This document shows positions 15,691 to 24,440 of a DNA stretch of 64,000 bases, one piece after another; within the stretch, counting starts at the first letter, position 1, and each line of letters opens with the position of its first letter. The DNA comes from CAZIOH01 sp964540815. GTDB lineage: Bacteria > Myxococcota_A > Polyangia > Fen-1088. The notes under the pieces were generated by a model. That model was given only the letters and a program-made list of their open reading frames with translations. It was not told the DNA's origin and ran no database searches. The translations under genes and the position numbers were made by a program. The stretch lies in NCBI GenBank assembly GCA_964540815.1, contig CAZIOH010000009.1, positions 42,242-106,241 on the forward strand, written 5' to 3'.

Positions 15691-18005
15691 AGCTCGGTCT
15701 CGGTCGAATCTGGGGAAGTCGCAAGGAAGATCGCGGGCAAGAGCGACGGCAAGAGCGACGGCAAGAGCGACGGCTTGCTCGCGGGCCTTGGCGATCGGCG
15801 CTGGTCGCCCTGATGCTGAACGCGGCCGCCGGGAGCGTGGCTGCCGCGGGCGCGGGTGCCGCGGACGCCGCCCCCGTGTTTCGACGGTTCGCGCTCGTCA
15901 TCTCGTCCAACGACGGAGGTCGAGGCCGGGCCAGCCTGCACTTCGCGGACTCGGACGCCGGGAGCATCGCCCGGGTGCTGGAGAGCCTCGGGGGCGTGGA
16001 GCGCCAGGATCTGGTGGAGGTCAAGCAAGCCTCGCGCGAGCGCCTGCGCGCGGCCTTTGCCGGGCTGCGCGCGCAGATGCAGCCGCTGGCGGGTACCCGC
16101 ATTCGCACGGAGGTGTTCGTGTACTACTCGGGGCACTCCGACGAGGATGGCCTCTTGCTCGGCAACGAGCGCGTCCCGTATCGCGAGCTGCGCGGCTGGA
16201 TCGAGGACGCCGGTGCGGACGTGCGCATCGCGGTGCTGGATTCGTGCGCGTCGGGAGCGCTGGTCCGCCTCAAGGGTGGAGTTCATCGGCCGCCCTTCCT
16301 GAGCGACCTGTCGGCGCAGACCCGGGGACACGCCTACCTGACCGCCAGCTCCGCCGACGAGTCGGCGCAGGAATCGGATCGGATCGGCGCGGCGTTCTTC
16401 ACCCACTACTTCATCTCCGGGCTGCGGGGCGCCGCGGACACCAACCGCGATCGGCGCGTGACACTGAACGAGGCGTACCACTTTGCTTACAACGAGACCT
16501 TGCGCCGCACCGAGGGCTCGATGGCGGGAGCGCAACATCCCGCCTACGACATCCAGCTGGCCGGGACCGGGGATCTGGTGATCACCGACCTGCACGCGCC
16601 GCGGGCGCGGCTGGTGATGCCCGAGCACATGGCGGGACGGATCTACGTGCGGGACGACGCCGGGCGGCTGGTGGCGGAGCTGCGCAAGGAGCCCACCTAC
16701 CCCGTCGAGCTGGGGCTCGAGCCCGGCGCCTACCACGTGGTGCTGGACCGCGACGGACGCGCCGGCGAGGCCTCGGTGCGGCTCGAGGAGGGCGGTTCGG
16801 TCGCGCTCGCCGAGGAGCAGTTCACGGCCCTGCCGCCGATGTTCGCCGCGGTGCGCGGGGGACAGAATACCGCCGAGGCCAACCCCTCGGCTCCGGCGGT
16901 CGGCGCGGCTGGGAACGGCGGACCGGCGGCCGAGGTGACCGCGACGGCCGCGCCCGCGGCGCCCACGCTGGTCACGGTCCCGTTCGCGGTGGGGATCTGG
17001 CCGAGCCTCGATGCGCGCCCCGGTCAGCGGGTCGAAAACCGGTTCGTGCTCGGGCTCTTGATCGGGCACTCGGACGAGCTCGATGGCGTGCAGCTCTCGC
17101 TGGTCGGCTCGGTTACCGAAGCGCGGATGCGCGGTGCCCAGATCTCGAATGCCTTCAACCTGGCGCGCGGCGACTCCGAGGGGCTGCAGCTGTCGGCCGG
17201 GGTGAACATCGCGACCGGCCAGTTTCACGGGCTCCAGGCCGCGCCGGTCAACGTCGCGGTGGGCGCCTTTCAGGGGGCCCAGATGGGCGTGGTCAACCTG
17301 AGCGAAGGACAGTTCGAGGGCGCCCGCTTCGGGGTGGTGAACCTCGCGCGATCCCATCGCGGGGCCGCCTTCGGGGTCGTGAACCTCGCCGACGCTCACA
17401 CGGGCCAGACCATCGGGGTGGTGAACGTGCAGCGCAAGGTCGAGGGGTTCTCGCTCGGCGTGGTCAACGTCGCGGACGAGGTGGAGGGCGAGAGCCTTGG
17501 CGTCGTGACCTGGGCGGGCAACGGCATCCACCAGGTGGACGCGCTGGCGAGCGACGTGGCTCCGCTCGGGCTCGGGCTCAAGCTCGGGACCCGGCACCTC
17601 TACACGGCCTACGAGCTCGGGTTCGCTCCGGGCTCGGACGGACCCAACGACGTCGTCCCGACCCGGGGCTCGCGTCGCTACGCGCTCGGGCTCGGGGTCG
17701 GGTACCGGATGCTCGCCAGGGAGACGCACTTCCTCGATCTCGCGCTCATGGGCTACGGGGTCCACCATGCCCCGTTCGTCGGGGAAGGCGCGGCGGCGAA
17801 CACCACTCTCGGCAGCCTCCGGCTCACCTTCGGGTGGCGCCTCCTGCCCCACCTCGCCCTGATGGCGGGGCCGACCTTCAACGTCGCGGTGGGATGGAGC
17901 GGGGCCGATCTCGATCTCGGCCCTTCCTGGCTCGAGAGCGTGAAGCGCAGTGGCTCGACGACGGTGCGGATATACCCGGGGTTCGTGGCGGGCATCGAGC
18001 TCTGA
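15687..18005 (+). CDS. Exported caspase-like protease with surface repeats and barrel-like C-terminus
   Basis: 772 residues from the ATG at 15687, overlapping the previous stop (ATGA). A charged lead with three QERR repeats precedes a signal peptide (34-60). Residues 63-295 are a peptidase C14/caspase-like domain: FRRFALVISSND, catalytic His150 in FVYYSGHSDEDG, catalytic Cys187 in VLDSCASG, and an EF-hand-like loop DTNRDRRVTLNE (251-262). Residues 300-375 look like a beta carrier domain. From ~465 to 610 there are repeats of ~20 residues with the core GVVNL/GVVNV, similar to LA_2272-type surface repeats, then ~160 residues of alternating beta strands ending in ...GIEL. Both dyad residues are intact. 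Inferred: an outer-membrane or periplasmic caspase under ECF control. Confidence 0.85.
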   Translation: MKLGLGRIWGSRKEDRGQERRQERRQERRLARGPWRSALVALMLNAAAGSVAAAGAGAADAAPVFRRFALVISSNDGGRGRASLHFADSDAGSIARVLESLGGVERQDLVEVKQASRERLRAAFAGLRAQMQPLAGTRIRTEVFVYYSGHSDEDGLLLGNERVPYRELRGWIEDAGADVRIAVLDSCASGALVRLKGGVHRPPFLSDLSAQTRGHAYLTASSADESAQESDRIGAAFFTHYFISGLRGAADTNRDRRVTLNEAYHFAYNETLRRTEGSMAGAQHPAYDIQLAGTGDLVITDLHAPRARLVMPEHMAGRIYVRDDAGRLVAELRKEPTYPVELGLEPGAYHVVLDRDGRAGEASVRLEEGGSVALAEEQFTALPPMFAAVRGGQNTAEANPSAPAVGAAGNGGPAAEVTATAAPAAPTLVTVPFAVGIWPSLDARPGQRVENRFVLGLLIGHSDELDGVQLSLVGSVTEARMRGAQISNAFNLARGDSEGLQLSAGVNIATGQFHGLQAAPVNVAVGAFQGAQMGVVNLSEGQFEGARFGVVNLARSHRGAAFGVVNLADAHTGQTIGVVNVQRKVEGFSLGVVNVADEVEGESLGVVTWAGNGIHQVDALASDVAPLGLGLKLGTRHLYTAYELGFAPGSDGPNDVVPTRGSRRYALGLGVGYRMLARETHFLDLALMGYGVHHAPFVGEGAAANTTLGSLRLTFGWRLLPHLALMAGPTFNVAVGWSGADLDLGPSWLESVKRSGSTTVRIYPGFVAGIEL
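15739..15774 (+). repeat. Three tandem 12-bp units in the caspase N-terminus
   Basis: AAGAGCGACGGC occurs three times without interruption, 15-17 codons after the caspase start. It encodes QERR repeats ahead of the signal peptide. As the unit is a multiple of three, gain or loss would change the length of the positive lead without shifting frame. Confidence 0.85.
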
Positions 18006-18025
18006 TGGCGCCCGATGCCGAAGCC

Positions 18026-18943
18026 TCAGCCGACCCCGTGGACCCTGAGCCAGGCCAGCATGCGCTTCCAGCCATCCTCGGCCGCGTCCGCCCGATAGCT
18101 CGGCCGGTAGTCCGCGAAGAACGCGTGTCCGGCCTGGGGGTAGACCTTGATCTCCGAGCGCTGGGCCGCGACCGGCCCCGAGGCGAGCGCGCGGCGCATC
18201 GCCGTCACCTGCGCTTCGGGAATCGATTGATCCTCGCCGCCGTAGAGCCCGAGGACCGGGGCGTGCAGGGCCCCCGCCACGTCGACGGGATGCCGAGGAT
18301 GCAGGGGCTCGCGATCCCCGTCCAGCCGGCCGTACCAGGCCACGGCCGACTTCACGGTCGGGCTGTGCGCGGCGTAGAGCCAGGTGATGCGCCCACCCCA
18401 GCAAAATCCGGTGACGCCGAGGCGCGCGACATCGGCGGCCCCGCTCGCCTTCGCGAAGCCCACGGTGGCATCGAGATCCGCGAGCACCTGCGCGTCCGAG
18501 ACCCGAGCGACGATCTTGCGGATGTCGTTGAAGTCGGTGAGCTTCGAGACGTCCCCTTGCCGGACGAAGAGCTCGGGCGCGATGGCGAAGTAGCCTTGCT
18601 TGGCCAGGCGGCGGCACACGTCCTTGATGTGCTCGTGCACCCCGAAGATCTCGTGGACCACGAGCAAGAGCGGCAAGCGGCCACCGTGCCCCTTGGGCAT
18701 CGCCCGGTACCCCGGGATGTCGCCGGCGTCCGTGGGGATGCGAACCTCCTCGGCATCGAGGCCGGCCCCGTCGGTGTGAAGGGTCCCCGCGGACACGGGC
18801 CGCACCGACATCGCGAAGCCGCTGCCGAGGGCCCCCACGATGAGCTCCCGCCGCGAGGGCGAGGGCGATCGCCGGCTGACCTCGTGGCCGATGCCCGTGG
18901 CCACGGCGGCGGTGGCGGTGCCGGTTGATTCAGGCGCTGTCAT
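18026..18943 (-). CDS. Dienelactone hydrolase family protein, Tat signal
   Basis: 305 residues, ATG at 18943 behind GGGAGGAATGCC. The N-terminus holds a twin-arginine motif (SRRELIVGALGSGFAM). The alpha/beta-hydrolase fold shows the nucleophile elbow GFCWGG with cysteine as nucleophile, the acid in GLYGGEDQSIP and the histidine in PQAGHAFFADYRPSY, the classic Cys-Asp-His triad of dienelactone hydrolases (carboxymethylenebutenolidase type). The natural substrate is unknown; no aromatic degradation genes are nearby. It is convergent with the caspase operon (20 bp apart). Confidence 0.9.
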   Translation of the reverse strand: MTAPESTGTATAAVATGIGHEVSRRSPSPSRRELIVGALGSGFAMSVRPVSAGTLHTDGAGLDAEEVRIPTDAGDIPGYRAMPKGHGGRLPLLLVVHEIFGVHEHIKDVCRRLAKQGYFAIAPELFVRQGDVSKLTDFNDIRKIVARVSDAQVLADLDATVGFAKASGAADVARLGVTGFCWGGRITWLYAAHSPTVKSAVAWYGRLDGDREPLHPRHPVDVAGALHAPVLGLYGGEDQSIPEAQVTAMRRALASGPVAAQRSEIKVYPQAGHAFFADYRPSYRADAAEDGWKRMLAWLRVHGVG

Positions 18944-19094
18944 GGCATTCCTCCCGTCGTCCCCAGCTCGTCTCGTCCGGTCGGACGACCGTCCGAGCCG
19001 ACCTTGCGGTCAAAGGACATTGCGGCCGTGCTTTCGCTCTAGCCGAGCGAGACCGGCCATGCAAGCGAGGGCGACACGCCTCGGCGCTGGCCGT

Positions 19095-20102
19095 TCAAGG
19101 CAGGCGCATGAAGTTGATCGGCAACCACTGGAATCCCTTGCCGTTCATCCGCACGTGGCCGACGCCCGGGAACGGCAGGTGCCCGGCCCCGACGAGCTCG
19201 CCGTCCTTGGCGGCCTCGGTGAAGGCCCGATGGCGCGCCCCCTGGGCCTCCTTGGGATCGTTGTCGAAGGCCACCGTCACCGCCGGCTCGTCGAACTGCA
19301 CGGCCAGCACGTGGACCACGTCTCCGATCAGCACCAGCTTCTGGCCCTTGCTCTCGACCACGTAGCTGGTGTGACCGGGGGTGTGACCCTTGCTCGGCAA
19401 GGACTTGACGCCCGGCACGAGCTCGGTCGGCCCCTCGAGCTCCTTGTACTTGCCGGCGGCGACGTACGGCTTGAGCGAGCCCATGGCTCCCTCGAAGAAG
19501 GCCTTGGCATCGGCCGGCGCCTTGTCGAGGTTGGCCTGGCTGAGCCAGAAGTCGGATTCGTGCTTGTCGGCGCGGACGATGGCGTTCGGAAAGACCATCT
19601 TTCCCGCGCTCGTCAGCCCGCCCACGTGATCCGGGTGCATGTGGGTGATGTAGATCTCGTCGACCTGCTCGGGCTTGTACCCCGAGGCCTTGAAGTTGGT
19701 GAGGAAGCGGCCGAGCGTGGGCCCGAACAGGGCGCCCGCTCCCGTATCCACCAGGACCAGCTTGCTCCCGGTGTTGATGAGGAAGGCGTTGAGCGACGTC
19801 TCGACCGGACTCTTGAGGTAGGCCTTGGCCAGCATCTGGTTGACCTTGGCCGGCGTGGTCCCCTTGAGGAGCTGATCGAACGGGAGGTCGACCGTCCCGT
19901 CGCTGAGGGCCGTGATCTCGAAGTCGCCGAGCATGAACCGGTAGAAGCCGGGGGCAGCGGTCTTGGCCATCGGCGCGGCCGCGAAGACCGGCCGGTCGGC
20001 GCGCACCGCCAGGCCACCGACGCAGGCGGCGAACAGGAGACCGAGGACGCGCGGGCCCGAGCGGAGGTTCCGGGCTGAGTTCGAGGTCGGGGTTCGGCTC
20101 AT
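19095..20102 (-). CDS. Exported metallo-beta-lactamase-fold hydrolase
   Basis: 335 residues from the ATG at 20102, which follows GGAAGGAATCCTC; the open frame extends to 20315 without other support. Signal peptide (VLGLLFAACVGGLAVRA, cleavage near VFAAA). The metal site is complete: THMHPDHVGG (HxHxDH), His in KGHTPGHTSY, Asp in VLIGDVVH and a late His in PFPGVGHVRM. The N-terminus (FYRFMLGDFEITALSDGTVDL) matches the branch that includes quorum-quenching lactonases and related exported MBL enzymes. Substrate not determined. A terminator-like hairpin separates it from the binding-protein gene upstream. Confidence 0.88.
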   Translation of the reverse strand: MSRTPTSNSARNLRSGPRVLGLLFAACVGGLAVRADRPVFAAAPMAKTAAPGFYRFMLGDFEITALSDGTVDLPFDQLLKGTTPAKVNQMLAKAYLKSPVETSLNAFLINTGSKLVLVDTGAGALFGPTLGRFLTNFKASGYKPEQVDEIYITHMHPDHVGGLTSAGKMVFPNAIVRADKHESDFWLSQANLDKAPADAKAFFEGAMGSLKPYVAAGKYKELEGPTELVPGVKSLPSKGHTPGHTSYVVESKGQKLVLIGDVVHVLAVQFDEPAVTVAFDNDPKEAQGARHRAFTEAAKDGELVGAGHLPFPGVGHVRMNGKGFQWLPINFMRLP

Positions 20103-20176
20103 GAGGATTCCTTCCAGTGACGCAGATGATTCCATGCGCACCTTATAGTCGAATCCTTGCCAGGCCGGAAAATCCC

Positions 20177-20195
20177 GGGCCCGAAGTCCGGGCCC
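20177..20195 (-). terminator. Hairpin downstream of the branched-chain-type binding protein
   Basis: GGGCCCG (20177-20183), a 5-nt loop and CGGGCCC (20189-20195) form a perfect 7-bp GC stem, 69 bp past the stop of the minus-strand gene at 20264. On the minus strand the stem is followed by GGGATTTTCC. It is a plausible intrinsic terminator with a short T tract. Confidence 0.5.
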
Positions 20196-20263
20196 ATTTC
20201 GTCCTCGTTCCCCGTCGCGCCCGGTCGCGGGACGAGAACAGAGACGAGGACGGGTATCGAGAA

Positions 20264-21574
20264 CTAAGGGGTGAAGGTCCGCAGGACGTTGAACGTGCCG
20301 TTCTGCAGCTCCCACTCCGCGAGGAGCGGGTTGACGTTGCCCTTGTCGTCCAGATCGACCGTGCCGCTCGCGCCCTCGTAGTTGATGTCCATCCCCATCT
20401 TGATGAGATCCATCGCCTTGGCGAACTCGCCGGGACCGACCACCACGCCGGGCGGGTTGGCCACCGCGCGCAGCGCCGTGCGGATGGCGGCCACGTCGGT
20501 GCTGCTGCCGGCCTGCGCGATGGCGAGGGCCATCAGGTAGACGGCGTCGTAGTTCTCGGCCACCCGCGGGATGCTGGGGCTGCCCGAGGCGGTCCCATAG
20601 GCTGCGGTGAAGGCGGCGACCATGGCGGCGTTTCCAGTGGCGTTACCGGCCGGGACCACCCCGCGCATGCCGTTGGTGGCCGCGGTCCCCACGTTGGTGG
20701 GAATGGCGCCGGTCCGCAGGGTCTCGTTCAGGTACCACTGGCCCGCGAACTTGCCGGTGGCGGCCGCGGTCCAGGCCTTGAGGAAGCTGATGCCCACCGC
20801 CGGGTGCGGCACGAGATAGATCGTGTCGGGCGCACCGGCGCTGGCCGTCGCGAGATCGGCCGAGTAGTCGTAGGTCGTGCTCGGCGCATACGGGAAGGTC
20901 ACGCGGTTGGTGATGGTTCCTCCCCCCTGGGCGAAGTACGCGGCGGCCGCGTCGGCGCAGCCCAGGGTATAGGGGTTGTTGCCCTGGAGGATCGCCATGG
21001 TCTTGGCGCCCTTGTCGAGCGCGGCGCGGGCGGTCCCGCCCCCGATGAGCGAGACCGAGGCGACTGTGCGGAAGACCGAGTCCGTGGGATCCATGGCCAC
21101 GAGCTCGTCACCGCTGGCGGTGGACGCCATCAGGATCGCCGGCTTGGGCCAGGTGGCCTGAGCCATGAGGACCGCGATCACCGGGCCGGTTCCGTCGGCG
21201 GTGAGCAGGACCGAGGCGTGGGTGTCGTCCAGCAGGGCCTGGGCCTCCGCCACCGCGGTCGGGTTGTCGAACTTCGTGTCGCGGATGTCGAGCGTGAGTG
21301 GGCGGCCCATCAGGCCGCCGGCGGCGTTGATCTCGGTCTCGGCCAGCTGCACGCCCATCTCCCAGACGGCGGCCTGGTCGGCGAGCGACCCGGTCGCGGG
21401 CATCAGGAACCCGATCGCGAGCGGTCCGGTGACCGTGCGGGACACGCCATCCGGATCACCTCCGTCGGCCGGGCTTGGCTTGGCGGCGGAGCCACCCCCG
21501 CATCCTCCCGCGAAAGCGGCGATCGATCCCACGATCAGAATTCCCCCACGAATCGTGCTCCGGAGCTCAGACAT
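20264..21574 (-). CDS. Branched-chain amino acid/amide-type substrate-binding lipoprotein
   Basis: 436 residues from the ATG at 21574, behind GGGAGGGCCGAACCG; the frame runs to 21613. Lipobox in AAFAGGCGGG. The mature protein has the periplasmic-binding-protein type I fold of Leu/Ile/Val receptors: LAIGFLMPATGSLADQAAVW, LAETEINAAGGLMGRPLTLDI, LLTADGTGPVIAVL, then the second lobe with AVYLMALAIAQAGSSTDVAAI and the C-terminal GASGTVDLDDKGNV. No permease or ATPase genes lie next to it, so it may act as a sensor or serve a distant transporter. Ligand unknown. Confidence 0.88.
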   Translation of the reverse strand: MSELRSTIRGGILIVGSIAAFAGGCGGGSAAKPSPADGGDPDGVSRTVTGPLAIGFLMPATGSLADQAAVWEMGVQLAETEINAAGGLMGRPLTLDIRDTKFDNPTAVAEAQALLDDTHASVLLTADGTGPVIAVLMAQATWPKPAILMASTASGDELVAMDPTDSVFRTVASVSLIGGGTARAALDKGAKTMAILQGNNPYTLGCADAAAAYFAQGGGTITNRVTFPYAPSTTYDYSADLATASAGAPDTIYLVPHPAVGISFLKAWTAAATGKFAGQWYLNETLRTGAIPTNVGTAATNGMRGVVPAGNATGNAAMVAAFTAAYGTASGSPSIPRVAENYDAVYLMALAIAQAGSSTDVAAIRTALRAVANPPGVVVGPGEFAKAMDLIKMGMDINYEGASGTVDLDDKGNVNPLLAEWELQNGTFNVLRTFTP

Positions 21575-21754
21575 CGGTTCGGCCCTCCCTGGCATCCACC
21601 TGGATACGTCCACGCATGCACATGCACTCGACCACGGGCACCCCGACCGGGGAGCCCACCTGTTCCTCGTCAGCTCGAGCGGGCGGCTTGAGTCGCCCGG
21701 AGGTCCGAGCCTGTCCTCGTTCGAGTGCTCGTCCCACGAGCGGACGCGACGGAG

Positions 21755-21784
21755 AACGAGGACGAGGACGAGGACGAGGACGGG
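21755..21784. repeat. GACGAG hexamer array directly after the TonB receptor gene
   Basis: Three perfect GACGAG units (21761-21778) flanked by AACGAG and GACGGG end one base before the stop codon of the minus-strand receptor gene. Related tracts occur at 20231-20253 (degenerate, downstream of the binding-protein gene) and 35362-35379. They are non-coding here. Confidence 0.7.
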
Positions 21785-21785
21785 G

Positions 21786-24233
21786 CTACTCGCGGTACTC
21801 TTTCGGGCCGCCCCCGAGCTCCTGGGTGAGCTTGAGGAAGATGGCGGCGCCCATGGATGGGATGTCGGCGCCGAGGTAGCCCGGCTCGGAATAGCTCCGG
21901 CCGAGGACGTTGTTCACGTGCAGCGAGAGGGTGCTCAGGCGCCCTCCGAAGGGACGTAGCTCCAGGGTCGAGAGGTTGAGATCGACGAGATAGTAGGGAT
22001 CGAGGAGGTAGGTGGTTCCGGCCACGTAGCTGTTGGCGGCCGAGGCCTTGCGGGAGCTCACGGCCCGGACGGTCACGGCGGATTGCAGGTGGAAGCGCGT
22101 CGAGGTCACACCCACGGTCGCGCTGGCCATCAGGGCCGGGAAGTCGAGGGAGCGCTCGCCGCCCGGACCGCCGGGCGCGTAGAGGCGCTCCCACCACAGG
22201 GGGGTGGGGGACGGCACGTCGGACCTGGTGAACTGGTACGACGCCCCGACCCGGGCAAAGATCGGCTTCCGGTTGAGCGACGACGACAGCTCCATCCCGT
22301 AGGAGTGGCTGGTGTTGAGGTTCCGGGCCCGCATCTGGTTGCCGACCGCCTCGAACTCGATTCGGTCGTCGATCAGGGTGTAAAAGCCATTCAGCGCGAC
22401 GTCGAGGACGTCCTTGGACTTGTAGCCGACCTGCAGCTCGGCGGTGCGGGCCCGCTGATTCTTGAGCTGGTCGTTGCCGAGCACGCCCCCATCGAAGCGC
22501 AGCGGGACCGCGTAGAGCTGGACCGGCGTCGGGGGGACGAAAGAGGTGCCGTAGAGGCCCTTGAGGTAGATGCTGGGCAACGGCTGCACCACCAGCGCGA
22601 AGCGCGGGTTGAAGGAATTGCCGAAGCGATCGTTCCAGTCGTAGCGCATGCCCGCGGTGATCCCGACCTTCCGGTGCGGGCGCAGGATGATCTGCCCGAA
22701 CACCCCGGCGTTGCCGACGTCGAGGGGGTGACCGGGTGAAAACAGGATCTGGTTCCCGGCGTTCTGGACGTTCGCCGCCTGCCGCACCACCTGGTAAAGG
22801 GTGTCCCCCGTGTCGCTGGTGGACATGTAGTCCACCCCGAGCAGGGCCGAGTGTCGCTTGTAGCGATAGGAGACCTCGCTGCCCACCTGGTAGGTGCGGT
22901 TCGCGCGCTCGCGGCGGTAGGTGTAGAGGGTGTCCCCCGAGTCGAGGGTCTGGGCCGGGAGGTCCTGGGTGTCGGTGTAGGTCCCCGAGGTGTGCACCAC
23001 GAGCGCATCCTTGAGGTAGGAAAGCGTGTGGTCCGCCCCGAGGATGTTGTTCGAGCGGGCGATGCGGTTGTCGTGGCTCAGGATGCTGAGATCCGAGAAC
23101 TCCGCCATGGCATCGAGCCGCTGCAGCTGGTACTGCGTGGCCAGGCTCCCGAGGCCGCCGAGATCGAAGACCCCCTTGACGAAGACGCTGGTCGGGCGGG
23201 AGAGATCGCCCTTGCTCGAAACCCCGGCGAAGTCCTGCAGACTGGGTGAGCTCGCGGGGACCCGCAGGCCGGAGCGATCGATCTGGTCGTGGCGGGCAGA
23301 CACCAGCAGATACGACAGGGGATTGTCCCCGACGGTCACGCTCCCGAGGGCGTGTCCGCTGCCCCCCAGGTTGCCGTGGGTGCTGGCCGCCTCGGCGCCC
23401 GCCTCCAGGTAGGCCCCCTTTTCCTTGGGCTTGCGGGTCACGATGTTGATGACGCCGAGGAACGCGTTGGCGCCGTAGAGCGCCGAGCCCGCCCCCCGGA
23501 TGATCTCGATGGACTCGACGACCTCGATGGGAATCAGCTCCGGGCCGAGGAAGGTCCCGCCGGTGCTGTAGTCGGTCACCGGGTGTCCATCCACCATGAC
23601 CTTGATGATGCGGCTCCACGAGTTGGGGCCGGCGTTGACCCCACGGACGGCGATGTTGGAGGTCACCCCGTCGTCGACCAGGAAGAACCCGGGGACGTCG
23701 CGCAGAGCCTCGGCCACGCTGCGGCTGCCGAGCGCCTGGAGCATGGGGCGGGTGATCACCGTGACGATCGACGGGGCCTCGCTCTGCTTCATCAGGCTCT
23801 TCGAGGCGATCGATATGTCGGTGTTGAACAGGGCCTCGAGGCTGAGGTCCTCTGGGCCAGTCGGAAAGGCCAGATCGCCGCCCGAGGGAATCATGGTGTC
23901 GACCGGCATCTCCGCCGGGGGCTCGGGCACGGAGGAGGGCGAGGGGTCGGCGGCGGGGCCGGCGGAAGCCGGCGGAGCTCCCGGGGGCGCTGGTTGCTGC
24001 GCGGCACCGGTCGACGGCCATGCCCATGCCCACCCGAGCGACAGCGACAGTGACAGCGACAGTGACAGCCAGGGGACGAGCCGAATGAACCTGGGCGACC
24101 GCGACCGCGACCGCGGGCGCGAGCGCGGGCGAGCCGGCGGTCGCACCGCCCGCGGAGGACGCGCGCGATCCGTCGACGGTGAAGTCCCCACCGACAGCCC
24201 ATCCTCCGCCGTCCACTCTCCGCGCTCCGACAT
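21786..24233 (-). CDS. TonB-dependent outer-membrane receptor
   Basis: 815 residues; start uncertain (ATG 24233 or a GTG about 29 codons in), since ~48 Arg/Pro-rich residues precede the signal peptide. The signal core is five Ser-Leu pairs written by a hexanucleotide repeat. A region with LSLEALFNTDISIASKSLMK precedes the plug domain (~145-260: EAPSIVTVITRPMLQALGSR, VSGVN-like IAVRGVNAG, MVDGHPVTDY, VESIEIIRGAGSALYGANAF). A 22-strand-type barrel follows, ending with LHVNNVLGRSYSEPGYLG. This subtype often accompanies ABC_sub_bind proteins and signalling enzymes; exactly such genes lie divergently at 24441-27265. Confidence 0.9.
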   Translation of the reverse strand: MSERGEWTAEDGLSVGTSPSTDRARPPRAVRPPARPRSRPRSRSRSPRFIRLVPWLSLSLSLSLSLGWAWAWPSTGAAQQPAPPGAPPASAGPAADPSPSSVPEPPAEMPVDTMIPSGGDLAFPTGPEDLSLEALFNTDISIASKSLMKQSEAPSIVTVITRPMLQALGSRSVAEALRDVPGFFLVDDGVTSNIAVRGVNAGPNSWSRIIKVMVDGHPVTDYSTGGTFLGPELIPIEVVESIEIIRGAGSALYGANAFLGVINIVTRKPKEKGAYLEAGAEAASTHGNLGGSGHALGSVTVGDNPLSYLLVSARHDQIDRSGLRVPASSPSLQDFAGVSSKGDLSRPTSVFVKGVFDLGGLGSLATQYQLQRLDAMAEFSDLSILSHDNRIARSNNILGADHTLSYLKDALVVHTSGTYTDTQDLPAQTLDSGDTLYTYRRERANRTYQVGSEVSYRYKRHSALLGVDYMSTSDTGDTLYQVVRQAANVQNAGNQILFSPGHPLDVGNAGVFGQIILRPHRKVGITAGMRYDWNDRFGNSFNPRFALVVQPLPSIYLKGLYGTSFVPPTPVQLYAVPLRFDGGVLGNDQLKNQRARTAELQVGYKSKDVLDVALNGFYTLIDDRIEFEAVGNQMRARNLNTSHSYGMELSSSLNRKPIFARVGASYQFTRSDVPSPTPLWWERLYAPGGPGGERSLDFPALMASATVGVTSTRFHLQSAVTVRAVSSRKASAANSYVAGTTYLLDPYYLVDLNLSTLELRPFGGRLSTLSLHVNNVLGRSYSEPGYLGADIPSMGAAIFLKLTQELGGGPKEYRE
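24040..24069 (-). repeat. Five GACAGY hexamers encoding the receptor signal-peptide core
   Basis: Five consecutive hexamers alternate GACAGC and GACAGT. On the coding (minus) strand each unit adds one Ser-Leu pair, giving the SLSLSLSLSL hydrophobic core. Slippage would lengthen or shorten the signal peptide by two residues per unit and keep the frame. Confidence 0.85.
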
Positions 24234-24440
24234 CCTGCTGCATCATGCTCGGTGGTTCGTCCTCTATCCTTGAGCGTCATCGCTCGAAGGTCCGGCGTTC
24301 GTCCCTGGACCGGGCCGCCGGAAACATCCTCCATGGCTGGGGATTTCCAGGCTCGAGGGCTGGACTAAAGTTGTGGACGCATAGCTCCGAGCTTCAAGAA
24401 GCCCTGGCAGCTGACGCGACGGGGCTTACGTTTCCGCCTC
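24234..24440. promoter_or_regulatory. Divergent promoter region with an inverted repeat
   Basis: 207 bp between the TonB receptor and the divergent binding-protein operon, with no gene. An imperfect inverted repeat with GAGCG at 24272-24276 and CGCTC at 24281-24285 (arms extended by CTT and GAAG with one bulged base) could be an operator serving one or both directions. No clear sigma70 boxes are visible in this GC-rich text. Confidence 0.35.

Noticed and set aside
14276..18005. Caspase operon as an anti-phage defence system
   Set aside because: The protease has a signal peptide and surface-type repeats, and no nucleic-acid sensor, NTPase or toxin gene is adjacent, which does not fit known caspase-based defence loci.
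15456..18617. A 1053-codon open frame on the minus strand across the caspase operon
   Set aside because: It is antisense to genes with clear motifs, is rich in His/Arg/Gly without domains, and reflects the GC-rich third-codon pattern that keeps opposite frames open.
21755..21784. Possible acidic coding repeat (GACGAG as Asp-Glu)
   Set aside because: No start, ribosome-binding site or gene context; the tract sits just past a stop codon on the other strand.
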